This document shows, piece after piece, positions 1-7,168 of a DNA stretch of 42,067 nt. Location of the stretch: positions 1-42,067 of the forward strand of contig JABJKE010000040.1 of assembly GCA_018660505.1 (NCBI GenBank), written 5' to 3'. Numbering within the stretch: position 1 is the first letter of the stretch; the number at the start of each line of letters is the position of its first letter. Below the pieces are notes generated by a model. The model had not been told where the DNA came from. It worked only from the letters and a program-made list of their open reading frames with translations, and ran no database searches. Made by a program: the position numbers and the translations under genes. The stretch is from Rhodobiaceae bacterium (GTDB taxonomy: Bacteria > Pseudomonadota > Alphaproteobacteria > RS24).

Positions 1-51
1 ACCTTGGTGCCATGCCCCCTAATGGGCAGGCGATACACCTTTCGCTATTTG

Positions 52-73
52 AAAACCAAAGCAACGGTTTTTT
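52..73 (+). terminator. Weak hairpin with T-run upstream of the AGCS gene
   Basis: AAAACC (52-57) can pair with GGTTTT (66-71) across an 8-base loop and is followed by two more T. It could end transcription of a plus-strand gene lying left of the window. The stem has only two G-C pairs, so this is a weak call. The rest of bases 1-134 shows no gene and no riboswitch I can recognise. Confidence 0.22.
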
Positions 74-134
74 AACTCGTGTTGTCTATTTTTAGAATCT
101 TGGTCTAGGCTTATGGCTTAACTAGGAGAAAAAA

Positions 135-1631
135 ATGACCCGTGTGTTTGCCCTAATTACTTTTTTGCTGATTTCCCCCGCGTCTGCCGATTCCATTGAT
201 GAGACCATCAATCGATTGGCGCAGCCGCTTACCGATGCCATTTCGGCGTTTATTTTTTACTCCGTGCCAATTGCGGGCGCGCAGGTGCCGCTGATTGTCT
301 GTTGGCTGATATTCGCCGCGTTTTTCTTCACTTTTTATATGGGCTTCGTCAATTTTCGAGGCTTTACCCACGCCGTCTCTATTGTGCGTGGCGCGCTGAA
401 AAACGATAAACATGACGGCGAGATTTCGCACTTTCAAGCACTCAGCACCGCCATGTCTGGCACCATTGGTATCGGCAATATTGCCGGTGTGGCGATCACC
501 GTTTCTTTGGGCGGGGCGGGGGCTATTTTTTGGCTCATTCTGGCTGGCCTTGTGGGCATGACCACGAAATTCGTGGAATGCACTTTGGGGGTTAAATACC
601 GCGTCCTCAACCCCGATGGCACGGTTTCCGGCGGGCCGATGTATTATTTGCGCGATGGTTTGGCGCAAAAAGGCTTTCCGCGTTTGGGCAAATATCTCGG
701 TAATTTCTTTGCCGTCAGCATTGTCATCGGCTGTTTGGGGGCGGGCAATATGTTCCAGTCCAATCAGGCCTATGTGCAATTGGTGGAGGTTTCGGGCGGC
801 GTCCATAGCCCCTTGGTTGGCTATGGCTGGCTGGTCGGTTTGGTTTTGGCGATTTTGGTGGGGCTGATTATTGTCGGCGGCATTAAATCTATCGCCAATG
901 TGACGGCGCGCTTGGTGCCCTTCATGATTTTGATTTATATCGTCGGCTCGTTGATTGTCTTGACCATGAACGCATCGGCTATTCCGGGCGCCATTGGCGC
1001 CATTTTTGCGGGCGCTTTTACCATGCATGGGGTTTCGGGTGGCTTTATCGGGATTATGATTTTGGGCTTTCAACGCGCCGCTTTCTCGAATGAAGCGGGC
1101 CTTGGCTCGGCCGCTATTGCCCATGCGGCGGTGAAAACCGACGAGCCGTTGAGCGAGGGGTTTGTCGCCCTTCTGGAGCCCTTCATGGACACCGTGGTGA
1201 TTTGCACGCTGACCGGATTGGTGCTGATTACCACGCTGCCGCCGGAAGTGTTAACCGGCGGAGGGCTGTCGGGCATTGAACTGACGTCTTCGGCTTTTGA
1301 AAGCAATATTTCATGGTCGCCTTTGCCGCTATCTATGGTGGCGCTGCTGTTTGCTTTTTCCACCATGTTAGCTTGGGCTTATTATGGCATCAAAGGCTGG
1401 ACGTTTCTGGTCGGGGAAGGCAAGCACAAAGAGCGGTTTTTTGGCTTGGTGTTTTGTGTCTTCATCATCATTGGCGCGTCGATACAATTGAGCGTTATTC
1501 TTGATTTTGCCGATGCGCTGATTTTCGTAATGGCCATTCCCAATATCATCGGCCTGTATATTTTGGCGCCGGATGTGAAGAAAGATTTGCAGGTCTATAT
1601 GGCCAAACTCAAAGCCGCGCAGGCCACCTGA
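135..1631 (+). CDS. AGCS family sodium:amino acid symporter
   Basis: This is an inner-membrane carrier of the alanine/glycine:cation symporter family (AlsT/DagA type), which imports small neutral amino acids with Na+ or H+. The 498-residue protein has about ten hydrophobic segments. Family hallmarks include SGTIGIGNIAGVA near residues 105-120, GGPMYY near 168, and NEAGLGSAAIAHAA near 318-332. Residues 1-18 look like a cleavable signal peptide ending ASA, followed by an amphipathic stretch before the first carrier helix. The ATG follows AGGAGAAAAAA, a good ribosome-binding site. The gene stands alone, convergent with cspA. Alanine, glycine or another substrate cannot be told apart from sequence. 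Confidence 0.93.
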   Translation: MTRVFALITFLLISPASADSIDETINRLAQPLTDAISAFIFYSVPIAGAQVPLIVCWLIFAAFFFTFYMGFVNFRGFTHAVSIVRGALKNDKHDGEISHFQALSTAMSGTIGIGNIAGVAITVSLGGAGAIFWLILAGLVGMTTKFVECTLGVKYRVLNPDGTVSGGPMYYLRDGLAQKGFPRLGKYLGNFFAVSIVIGCLGAGNMFQSNQAYVQLVEVSGGVHSPLVGYGWLVGLVLAILVGLIIVGGIKSIANVTARLVPFMILIYIVGSLIVLTMNASAIPGAIGAIFAGAFTMHGVSGGFIGIMILGFQRAAFSNEAGLGSAAIAHAAVKTDEPLSEGFVALLEPFMDTVVICTLTGLVLITTLPPEVLTGGGLSGIELTSSAFESNISWSPLPLSMVALLFAFSTMLAWAYYGIKGWTFLVGEGKHKERFFGLVFCVFIIIGASIQLSVILDFADALIFVMAIPNIIGLYILAPDVKKDLQVYMAKLKAAQAT

Positions 1632-1647
1632 GCGGAAGACATAAAAA

Positions 1648-1669
1648 AACACCCAGACAAGAGGGTGTT
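1648..1669 (-). terminator. Hairpin with minus-strand T-tract between AGCS gene and cspA
   Basis: AACACCC (1648-1654) pairs with GGGTGTT (1663-1669) across an 8-base loop. On the minus strand it is followed by a run of T (A at 1643-1649 on plus), the form of an intrinsic terminator for leftward transcription. It sits 35-60 bases past the stronger cspA terminator and may act as a back-up. A third stem, CGGACA 1674-1679 with TGTCCG 1685-1690, lies between the two. Confidence 0.55.
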
Positions 1670-1702
1670 GTCGCGGACAAAACCTGTCCGAGGAAAAAGA
1701 AA

Positions 1703-1730
1703 AGAGCCCGTCGGATATCCGACGGGCTCT
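1703..1730 (-). terminator. Intrinsic terminator of cspA, perfect 28-base palindrome
   Basis: Bases 1703-1730 form a perfect inverted repeat with 14-base arms (AGAGCCCGTCGGAT and its complement). On the minus strand it is followed by a T-rich tract (complement of the A-rich 1693-1703). It begins 7 bases after the cspA stop codon, as expected for its terminator. Confidence 0.8.
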
Positions 1731-1736
1731 CTCATA

Positions 1737-1940
1737 TTAGTCAGCTGGGCCGAGGTTAACGGCGGAGTATTTGCCGTTTTTGCCTTGCTGCTTTTCAAAG
1801 GAAACTTTCATTTCTTCTTTGAGCTGCAAGCCGCTAGCTTCCACTGCGGAGATGTGTACGAATACATCGTCTTCACCTTCAACAGCAATAAATCCATATC
1901 CTTTTGTGGCGTTAAACCATTTCACAGTACCAGTAATCAT
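1737..1940 (-). CDS. cspA: CspA-family cold-shock protein
   Basis: This 67-residue single cold-shock domain binds single-stranded RNA and DNA and acts as an RNA chaperone in the cytoplasm. The opening GTVKWFN, the RNP1 motif KGYGFI (residues 13-18) and the RNP2 motif VFVHI (26-30) are intact, and length matches the family. Start is ATG with AGGA seven bases upstream. The long leader between this gene and the divergent yghU gene (about 280 bases) fits the long untranslated leaders common in cold-shock genes, though I see no definite cold-box. The exact paralog number in the genome is unknown. Confidence 0.95.
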   Translation of the reverse strand: MITGTVKWFNATKGYGFIAVEGEDDVFVHISAVEASGLQLKEEMKVSFEKQQGKNGKYSAVNLGPAD

Positions 1941-2117
1941 TCGTCAGTCCTAAAGTTGTGTCTTTTGCGTACGTAATCTAAAAAGTAGCAAAACCAACCA
2001 AAGGGAGTTGCTAGGCTGCGCCAAAAGAAACATATAACGTCACGCAGCCCTTTGTCGCTACCATATGGACAAGAAAAAGCAAGCGAAAACTTAATTTTTT
2101 ATGAACTCGGTCTTCAG

Positions 2118-2139
2118 CAATCTATCGCCAATCTATCGC
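2118..2139. repeat. Two perfect 11-bp tandem repeats between cspA and yghU
   Basis: CAATCTATCGC occurs twice back to back (2118-2128 and 2129-2139) in the divergent gap, 84 bases before yghU. The 11-bp period is about one helical turn, so the copies would face the same side of DNA. It may be an operator pair or a chance slippage product. Nothing else in 1941-2222 is clearly coding. Confidence 0.6.
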
Positions 2140-2222
2140 AAACACGTGAGCCGCCTCGTTTTATCTTGCCCCCAGCGGTCTCGGCAGATTAGGGTAGATG
2201 TCTATTTTAACAGGAGCTTTCG

Positions 2223-3089
2223 ATGAGCGAAAAACAATATGAACCGCCAAAAATTTGGACTTGGGATAAAGAAAGCGGCGGTCGGTTTGCGGCCATCAAC
2301 CGCCCCATCGCAGGCCCAACCCATGAAAAAGAGCTGCCCGTGGGCGAGCATCCCATCCAATTATATTCTTTGGGCACGCCAAATGGCGTGAAAGTTACCG
2401 TATTGCTCGAGGAGCTTTTGGCGCTTGGCCACGCCGGCGCTGAATATGATGCTTGGCTGATCAACATCGGCGAAGGCAATCAATTCTCCAGCGGGTTTGT
2501 GGAATTAAACCCCAATTCCAAAATTCCCGCCATGGCCGATCGCTCGGGCGAGACGCCGGTGCGCTTATTTGAAAGCGCCTCGATGCTGGTGCATCTGGCC
2601 GAAAAATTTGATGCGTTTTTGCCCAAACAAGGGGCCAAACGCGCCGAATGCTTCAACTGGCTGTTTTGGCAAATGGGCTCCGCGCCGTATTTGGGCGGCG
2701 GCTTTGGCCATTTTTATGCTTATGCGCCGATTAAAATCGAATATGCCATCGACCGTTTTGCGATGGAAGCCAAGCGCCAATTAGACGTTTTGGAACGCCA
2801 TCTCGCCGACAATCAATTTATGTGCGGCGACGAATATACCATCGCCGATATGGCCATCTGGCCGTGGTATGGCGCTTTGGCCATGGGCATTTTGTATGAC
2901 TCGGCGGAGTTTCTACAGGTGCATGAATATACCAATGTGTTGCGCTGGGCGCATGAGATTTCCGCCCGTCCTGCCGTGCGTCGTGGCCGTTTGGTCAATC
3001 GGGCTTGGGGCGCGGAAATGGTGCCCGAGCGCCATAGCGCGGCCGATGTCGATACGCCGCAAAAAGGCGACCCAGACAGCCGTCTATAA
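2223..3089 (+). CDS. yghU: YghU-like glutathione S-transferase (nu class disulfide reductase)
   Basis: This 288-residue cytosolic enzyme is predicted to bind two glutathiones and act as a disulfide-bond oxidoreductase or peroxidase, as described for E. coli YghU. An N-terminal extension typical of this class (WTWDKESGGRFAAINRPIAG) precedes the thioredoxin fold, which carries the glutathione-site segment SLGTPNGVKVTVLLEEL near residues 50-66. The helical C-terminal domain holds NQFMCGDEYTIADMAIWPW near 197-215. ATG follows AGGAG. It is a single gene with its own terminator and divergent promoter region shared with cspA. Confidence 0.93.
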   Translation: MSEKQYEPPKIWTWDKESGGRFAAINRPIAGPTHEKELPVGEHPIQLYSLGTPNGVKVTVLLEELLALGHAGAEYDAWLINIGEGNQFSSGFVELNPNSKIPAMADRSGETPVRLFESASMLVHLAEKFDAFLPKQGAKRAECFNWLFWQMGSAPYLGGGFGHFYAYAPIKIEYAIDRFAMEAKRQLDVLERHLADNQFMCGDEYTIADMAIWPWYGALAMGILYDSAEFLQVHEYTNVLRWAHEISARPAVRRGRLVNRAWGAEMVPERHSAADVDTPQKGDPDSRL

Positions 3090-3103
3090 TATAATCGAAG
3101 TTA

Positions 3104-3140
3104 AGAAAAAGCCGCCGAGCGAACTCGGCGGCTTTTGTTT
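3104..3140. terminator. Strong bidirectional terminator between yghU and the MDR gene
   Basis: AAGCCGCCGAG (3109-3119) and CTCGGCGGCTT (3124-3134) form an 11-bp stem with the tetraloop CGAA. It has a T-rich tract on the plus side and an A-tract before it that becomes T on the minus strand. It can end both convergent genes. Confidence 0.88.
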
Positions 3141-3162
3141 GTCAGACGAGAAGCGTTTCGGC

Positions 3163-4287
3163 TTACAGGTCTTTTTGTGGCTGAATGACGTATTTCTCGC
3201 CGGTTTTTTTCGGCATATAGCGGGCGATATTGGCCGGGTCGATGGCTTCCAGCAACGACAGCGTATCGGTGATATGGCTGGCGAATGTGGTTTTAATTTC
3301 ATCGGCTACGCGCGCTTGCATGGCACCCAGTTTTTCGGGGCCCATTTTTTGCAAGTTTGGCGTCAGCAAATAGCCGCCGCACGCCCAATGCATGCCGTAG
3401 CTTTGACCCAAAGTAATTTGACCCATGCCCAGGCGACCATAAACATAGACTTGTTTGAACTGGTCGGAGCCATAGGTGTTGAGGCCAGAAGCGGAACGGC
3501 TGAAGGCACGTTCCATGGCGGCCAAAAGCGTGTCGGCCATGTCGCCGGCGCCAATGGCGTCAAAGGCGAGGCTGGCTTGCGTGGCCGCAATGGCGTCTTC
3601 GAGTTGCGCCGTGAAATCTGCATCTTTCGAGTTGATGACATATTTGGCGCCGAGGTCTTGCAAGATTTTTGCTTGTTCGTCCGAGCGGATGACGCAAACC
3701 AAATCAATGTTATCTTGCAGGCATAATTTCAGCAGCATCTGCCCAAGGTTAGACGCGGCCGCTGTATGAACCATCGCCTTATGGCCTTCCGCTTTCATCG
3801 TTTCAATGAAGCATAGGGCGGTCAGCGGGTTGACGAAAGACGAGGCGGCTTCTGTCGCCGTGGTGCCTTCATTATGCACCAAGCACATGGCGGCGGGCAC
3901 TTTGACGAATTGCTGATAAGAGGCACCGGTGACCAAAGAAACCAATTTGCCTTCCATTTGTTTCACGTTGTCGCCAGCCGCCACAATCGTGCCCGCGCCT
4001 TCATTGCCCACAGGCAAAGATTGGCCGATACGCGCTTTCATTGGCGCCATCATGCCTTCAGGCACGGGGGCGACCATTTTATGCGCATTGCCTTCGCTGA
4101 CCAATTTGCCTTTGGAATAATCGGCAAAACCCAAAAGCGGAAACATATCCGATGGGTTGATGGGGGAGGCTTCGATGCGCACTACAACTTCATCTGCACC
4201 CGGGGTTGGAATATCGTTTTCGACGATGGAAAGAACAGTCTCTCCAGCTTCGGTGACGGTTGAAAGAATTTGACGGTTACCACTCAT
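3163..4287 (-). CDS. Zinc-independent MDR oxidoreductase (quinone/enoyl reductase-like)
   Basis: A 374-residue medium-chain dehydrogenase/reductase. The GroES-like N-domain holds GNEGAGTIVAAGDNV where zinc alcohol dehydrogenases have GHE, so the catalytic-zinc His is replaced by Asn. The Rossmann domain begins near VHTAAASNLGQMLLKLC. It probably reduces a quinone or enoyl substrate with NAD(P)H; the exact substrate is unknown. The start at 4287 is chosen because AAGGAG lies 7 bases upstream; an upstream in-frame ATG at 4323 lacks this and would nearly touch the preceding gene. It is last in an operon with the carboxyltransferase (48-base gap) and biotin carrier, suggesting an acyl-CoA related role. 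Confidence 0.85.
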   Translation of the reverse strand: MSGNRQILSTVTEAGETVLSIVENDIPTPGADEVVVRIEASPINPSDMFPLLGFADYSKGKLVSEGNAHKMVAPVPEGMMAPMKARIGQSLPVGNEGAGTIVAAGDNVKQMEGKLVSLVTGASYQQFVKVPAAMCLVHNEGTTATEAASSFVNPLTALCFIETMKAEGHKAMVHTAAASNLGQMLLKLCLQDNIDLVCVIRSDEQAKILQDLGAKYVINSKDADFTAQLEDAIAATQASLAFDAIGAGDMADTLLAAMERAFSRSASGLNTYGSDQFKQVYVYGRLGMGQITLGQSYGMHWACGGYLLTPNLQKMGPEKLGAMQARVADEIKTTFASHITDTLSLLEAIDPANIARYMPKKTGEKYVIQPQKDL

Positions 4288-4335
4288 GGGATTCTCCTTT
4301 TGAGGTTGATGTAAACGAGGCAAGACGCCCCAAGG

Positions 4336-5934
4336 TTAGGGGCGCATGCCGGTAAGATATGGGGTTGGCGCATCGGTACGCGCGTTCAGCGCCAATTGCA
4401 ACCAGTGTATCAGCTTTGGTCGGGTTTCGCGCGGATCAATTAACTCATGCACACTTAACCCTTCGGCCCGCGGGAATGGCGATTGGCTGGCGGCCAACAT
4501 GTCTTCTAATTGCTTTTGCTTGGCGGCGGGGTCTTCGGCGGCGGCAATCTCGCGACCAAAAGCGACCGCCACGCCGCCTTCGACGGGCAGGGCGCCGCTG
4601 GCCGCACTTGGCCAGTTCAGCATATAAGCGTCCGGCCCAAAATGGGCTTGGGCGGCCACGCCAAAAGCTTTCAACACTTGCACACAGGCCCAAGGCACGC
4701 GGCTTTGCAGCACCGCAGAAATGGCCGCCGTGCCATGGCGAATGGTGCCCGCTGCTTCGCTGTCGGGGCCAATCATAAAGCCGGGCTCATCGACGAAACT
4801 GATGATGGGCAGGTGAAAACTATTACAAAAATCGACAAAACGGCGCATTTTTTGTGCCGCGGCGGCGGTCATGGCGCCGGCATAATAGAGGCAATCATTG
4901 CCGATGACGCCGACGCTCTCGCCATTGAGCCGCGCCAATCCGGTGATTAAACTGGGGCCATATTTGCGCGACATCTCGAAGAAACTGGAGCCTTGCTCAT
5001 TTTGGTCGACCACCATCTCGATGATTTTACGCATCTGGAACGGTTGGCGACGCGAGGTCGGCACAATGGAGGCGAGCGCGTCTTCGCAGCGGTCTATTTT
5101 ATCGGTCGGCGCAATGGCTTTGGGAAACGACCAAGCATTGTCGGGCACATAAGATAAAAAGCGCGTGATTTGGTTCATCGCATCGGCTTCATCCTCGGCC
5201 AGATTGTCGATGGCACCGCTGGCCAAATGCACTTGCGGGCCGCCCAATTCTTCTTTGGTCATATCATGGCCCGTGGCACGCTTCACCACTTGCGGACCCG
5301 CAATCAAAACCGCCGCATTTGGGGTCATCACCGAAAAATGCGAGGCCACCAAACGCGCCGCCGGCAGCCCTGCCACCGGCCCCAGCGCAGCCGTGGCGAC
5401 GGGAATGCTGGACAGGGTTTCGGCCAGGGGCACAAATCGGGATTCGCTAAACACCGGGTCTCCCAAGGGGCGGCGAGCTTTGTCGTTTCCCGTGCCGCCA
5501 ACCGAGCCGCCACCGCCTTCGTGCAGGCGAATGAGCGGCACTTTATATTTCAGCGCCAATTGCTCGGTATAGACGCTTTTGCGCAGGCCCGCCGGATTAG
5601 GCGAGCCGCCACGGACGGTAAAATCTTCGCCGCCAACAATCACTTTGCGGCCTTCAATTTGGCCAAAGCCGAGAATGAAATTGGCGGGTTGAAAATCTTT
5701 CAATTTGCCATTGTCATCATATTCGGGCACGCCCGCGCCTTCGCCGATTTCTTGGAAGCTTTTGGTGTCGAGCAGTGTGTCGATGCGCTCGCGAATGGTG
5801 AGACGCCCTTTTTCATGGTGCTTATCTACCGCCGCTTTGCCGCCTTGCTGTTTGGCGAGTTTGCGACGGGTGTGAATTTCATCGATTTCTTTTTCCCAAG
5901 GCGCATGTTCCTCAGGCTGATTTTTCTCACTCAT
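4336..5934 (-). CDS. Atypical acyl-CoA carboxylase carboxyltransferase subunit
   Basis: This 532-residue protein has the two crotonase-like halves of biotin-dependent carboxyltransferases (PccB/MccB/AccD5 family), which move CO2 between carboxybiotin and an acyl-CoA. Recognisable segments are KGRLTIRERIDTLLD near 45-57, GGEDFTVRGGSPNPAG near 100-115, LIAGPQVVKRATG near 210-223, and VDEPGFMIGP near 380-390. Several core stretches differ from characterised propionyl- or methylcrotonyl-CoA enzymes: LHEGGGGSVGG replaces the usual NDGAGARIQEG, and the C-terminal GGAY-type oxyanion segment reads KAFGVAAQAHFGP. Eleven bases separate it from the upstream biotin carrier. No biotin carboxylase gene lies in the window, so the partner and substrate are open. 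Confidence 0.88.
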   Translation of the reverse strand: MSEKNQPEEHAPWEKEIDEIHTRRKLAKQQGGKAAVDKHHEKGRLTIRERIDTLLDTKSFQEIGEGAGVPEYDDNGKLKDFQPANFILGFGQIEGRKVIVGGEDFTVRGGSPNPAGLRKSVYTEQLALKYKVPLIRLHEGGGGSVGGTGNDKARRPLGDPVFSESRFVPLAETLSSIPVATAALGPVAGLPAARLVASHFSVMTPNAAVLIAGPQVVKRATGHDMTKEELGGPQVHLASGAIDNLAEDEADAMNQITRFLSYVPDNAWSFPKAIAPTDKIDRCEDALASIVPTSRRQPFQMRKIIEMVVDQNEQGSSFFEMSRKYGPSLITGLARLNGESVGVIGNDCLYYAGAMTAAAAQKMRRFVDFCNSFHLPIISFVDEPGFMIGPDSEAAGTIRHGTAAISAVLQSRVPWACVQVLKAFGVAAQAHFGPDAYMLNWPSAASGALPVEGGVAVAFGREIAAAEDPAAKQKQLEDMLAASQSPFPRAEGLSVHELIDPRETRPKLIHWLQLALNARTDAPTPYLTGMRP

Positions 5935-5945
5935 AGCGCGCTCCG

Positions 5946-6158
5946 TTATATTTTAAGCGTCGCGACCAGCTGACCTTCGCCAATCATGTCGCCTTCGCTG
6001 ACGTGAAGTTTTTCGCAAGACCCCGCCTTGGGCGCGGTAATCGGGATTTCCATTTTCATCGATTCCAAAATCATAATCACGTCATCGGCGGCCACTGTGG
6101 CGCCTTCCGAGGCGATGATTTTCCATACGCTGCCAGCAATTTCACTTTTAATCTGCAT
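5946..6158 (-). CDS. Stand-alone biotin carboxyl carrier protein (biotinyl domain only)
   Basis: This 70-residue protein is essentially one biotinyl/lipoyl domain. The ESMKME motif places the biotinylated lysine at residue 35, and the flanking glycines (SEGATV, SEGDMI) match the two hairpins of the fold. It should shuttle carboxybiotin to the carboxyltransferase encoded 11 bases downstream. The start at 6158 follows AGGGAGA; a longer reading from 6236 adds an unlikely basic, Cys-containing leader. It is shorter than AccB (about 150 residues) and lacks the Pro/Ala linker region. Confidence 0.92.
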   Translation of the reverse strand: MQIKSEIAGSVWKIIASEGATVAADDVIMILESMKMEIPITAPKAGSCEKLHVSEGDMIGEGQLVATLKI

Positions 6159-6306
6159 GTGGGTCTCCCTTGCTGAGAAGAGCCTAAACAAGGTTAGGGG
6201 GGTGGCGCAAGTTGCCTTATTTGGAATCTGCGCCAAAAAGTGTATAAACGGCCAGTCATTTTATTGTTCGCTTGGTTCAGATTTAAACCGAATAGGAATT
6301 CCCTAC

Positions 6307-7164
6307 ATGCGCGTCGCCACCCTGGCTGTTTTAGCCGCCCCCCTCTTATTTGCCGCTCTTTCCCCCAAGGCCTCCCAAGCTGCCGACTTGGCAGAACCGC
6401 TTTGGGAAGCCGGTGTCGGCGGGGGCGCGTTTAGCGGGCCCACTTATCCGGGGGCCGATGATACGACGACCCAAGCGCTGTTTATTCCCTATGTCATTTA
6501 TCGCGGCGAAGTGTTTTCCATTGGCGAAGAAAGCGGCGTTCGCGCGGTGGCTTTTGCCAATGAGAAAATTGAATTTGATGTCTCTTTGGGCGCCTCTTTG
6601 GCCGCCGATGCCAGCGAAGACGACGACCGCGAGGGCATGCCAGATTTAGATTTTCTATTCGAAATCGGCCCGCAGATTATTTACCACGCGGCGCAAGCCG
6701 AGCATAAAAACTGGACCTCGCATTTCGACCTGAAATTGCGCACCCGCGCCATCATAGCGACAGATTTGGGAAGCTTTAAAGACCAAGGGTTTATTGTTGA
6801 GCCAGCCTTGGTTTACGAGCTGAAGTCGAAACGCAATCGGCATATGGAAATTCAGCTCGATATTGAGATAATCAATGGCAGCACACGGCTGAATGAATAT
6901 CTTTATGATGTCGACCGCCAATACGCCCTTGAAGGGCGCCCTGAATACGAGGCGAAAGCTGGCTATATTGGCACGGAATTGGGCCTCAGCGTGTCGATAC
7001 CGGTGAACCCGCAGTTGCGTTTGTTCGGCGGTTTTGACGTCGAGTTTTATGATGGCGCGGCCAATCAAGACAGCCCGTTGTTTAAAGACACCATGGGATA
7101 TTCGGGCGGCTTGGGCTTGGTTTACACTTTCTTCGAGAGCGACGAACGCGTGCCGCAACGCTAA
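6307..7164 (+). CDS. MipA/OmpV family outer-membrane protein
   Basis: This 285-residue protein is a predicted outer-membrane beta-barrel of the MipA/OmpV family. A signal peptide (about residues 1-25, ending KASQA-AD) is followed by the family opening WEAGVGGGAFSGPTYPGADD, then alternating strands and a C-terminal LGLVYTFF strand. Family members have been tied to murein-complex scaffolding or osmotic response, but the role here is not known. ATG at 6307 follows AGGAA and is the only start giving a proper signal peptide; an open frame running further upstream is antisense to the biotin carrier gene. It is divergent from that operon and convergent with lptD (4-base gap). Confidence 0.9.
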   Translation: MRVATLAVLAAPLLFAALSPKASQAADLAEPLWEAGVGGGAFSGPTYPGADDTTTQALFIPYVIYRGEVFSIGEESGVRAVAFANEKIEFDVSLGASLAADASEDDDREGMPDLDFLFEIGPQIIYHAAQAEHKNWTSHFDLKLRTRAIIATDLGSFKDQGFIVEPALVYELKSKRNRHMEIQLDIEIINGSTRLNEYLYDVDRQYALEGRPEYEAKAGYIGTELGLSVSIPVNPQLRLFGGFDVEFYDGAANQDSPLFKDTMGYSGGLGLVYTFFESDERVPQR

Positions 7165-7168
7165 GGCG

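Noticed and set aside
1-134. Glycine riboswitch upstream of the AGCS transporter
   Set aside because: Such genes are often riboswitch-controlled, but the visible 134 bases lack the conserved glycine aptamer core and are too short for a tandem aptamer.
153-1124. Minus-strand frame of 323 codons opposite the AGCS symporter
   Set aside because: The translation is rich in Asn, His and Arg with no family features, typical of an antisense shadow of a hydrophobic protein gene.
2869-3726. Plus-strand frame of 285 codons spanning the yghU end and the MDR gene
   Set aside because: It crosses a strong bidirectional terminator and is out of frame with yghU and antisense to the MDR gene.
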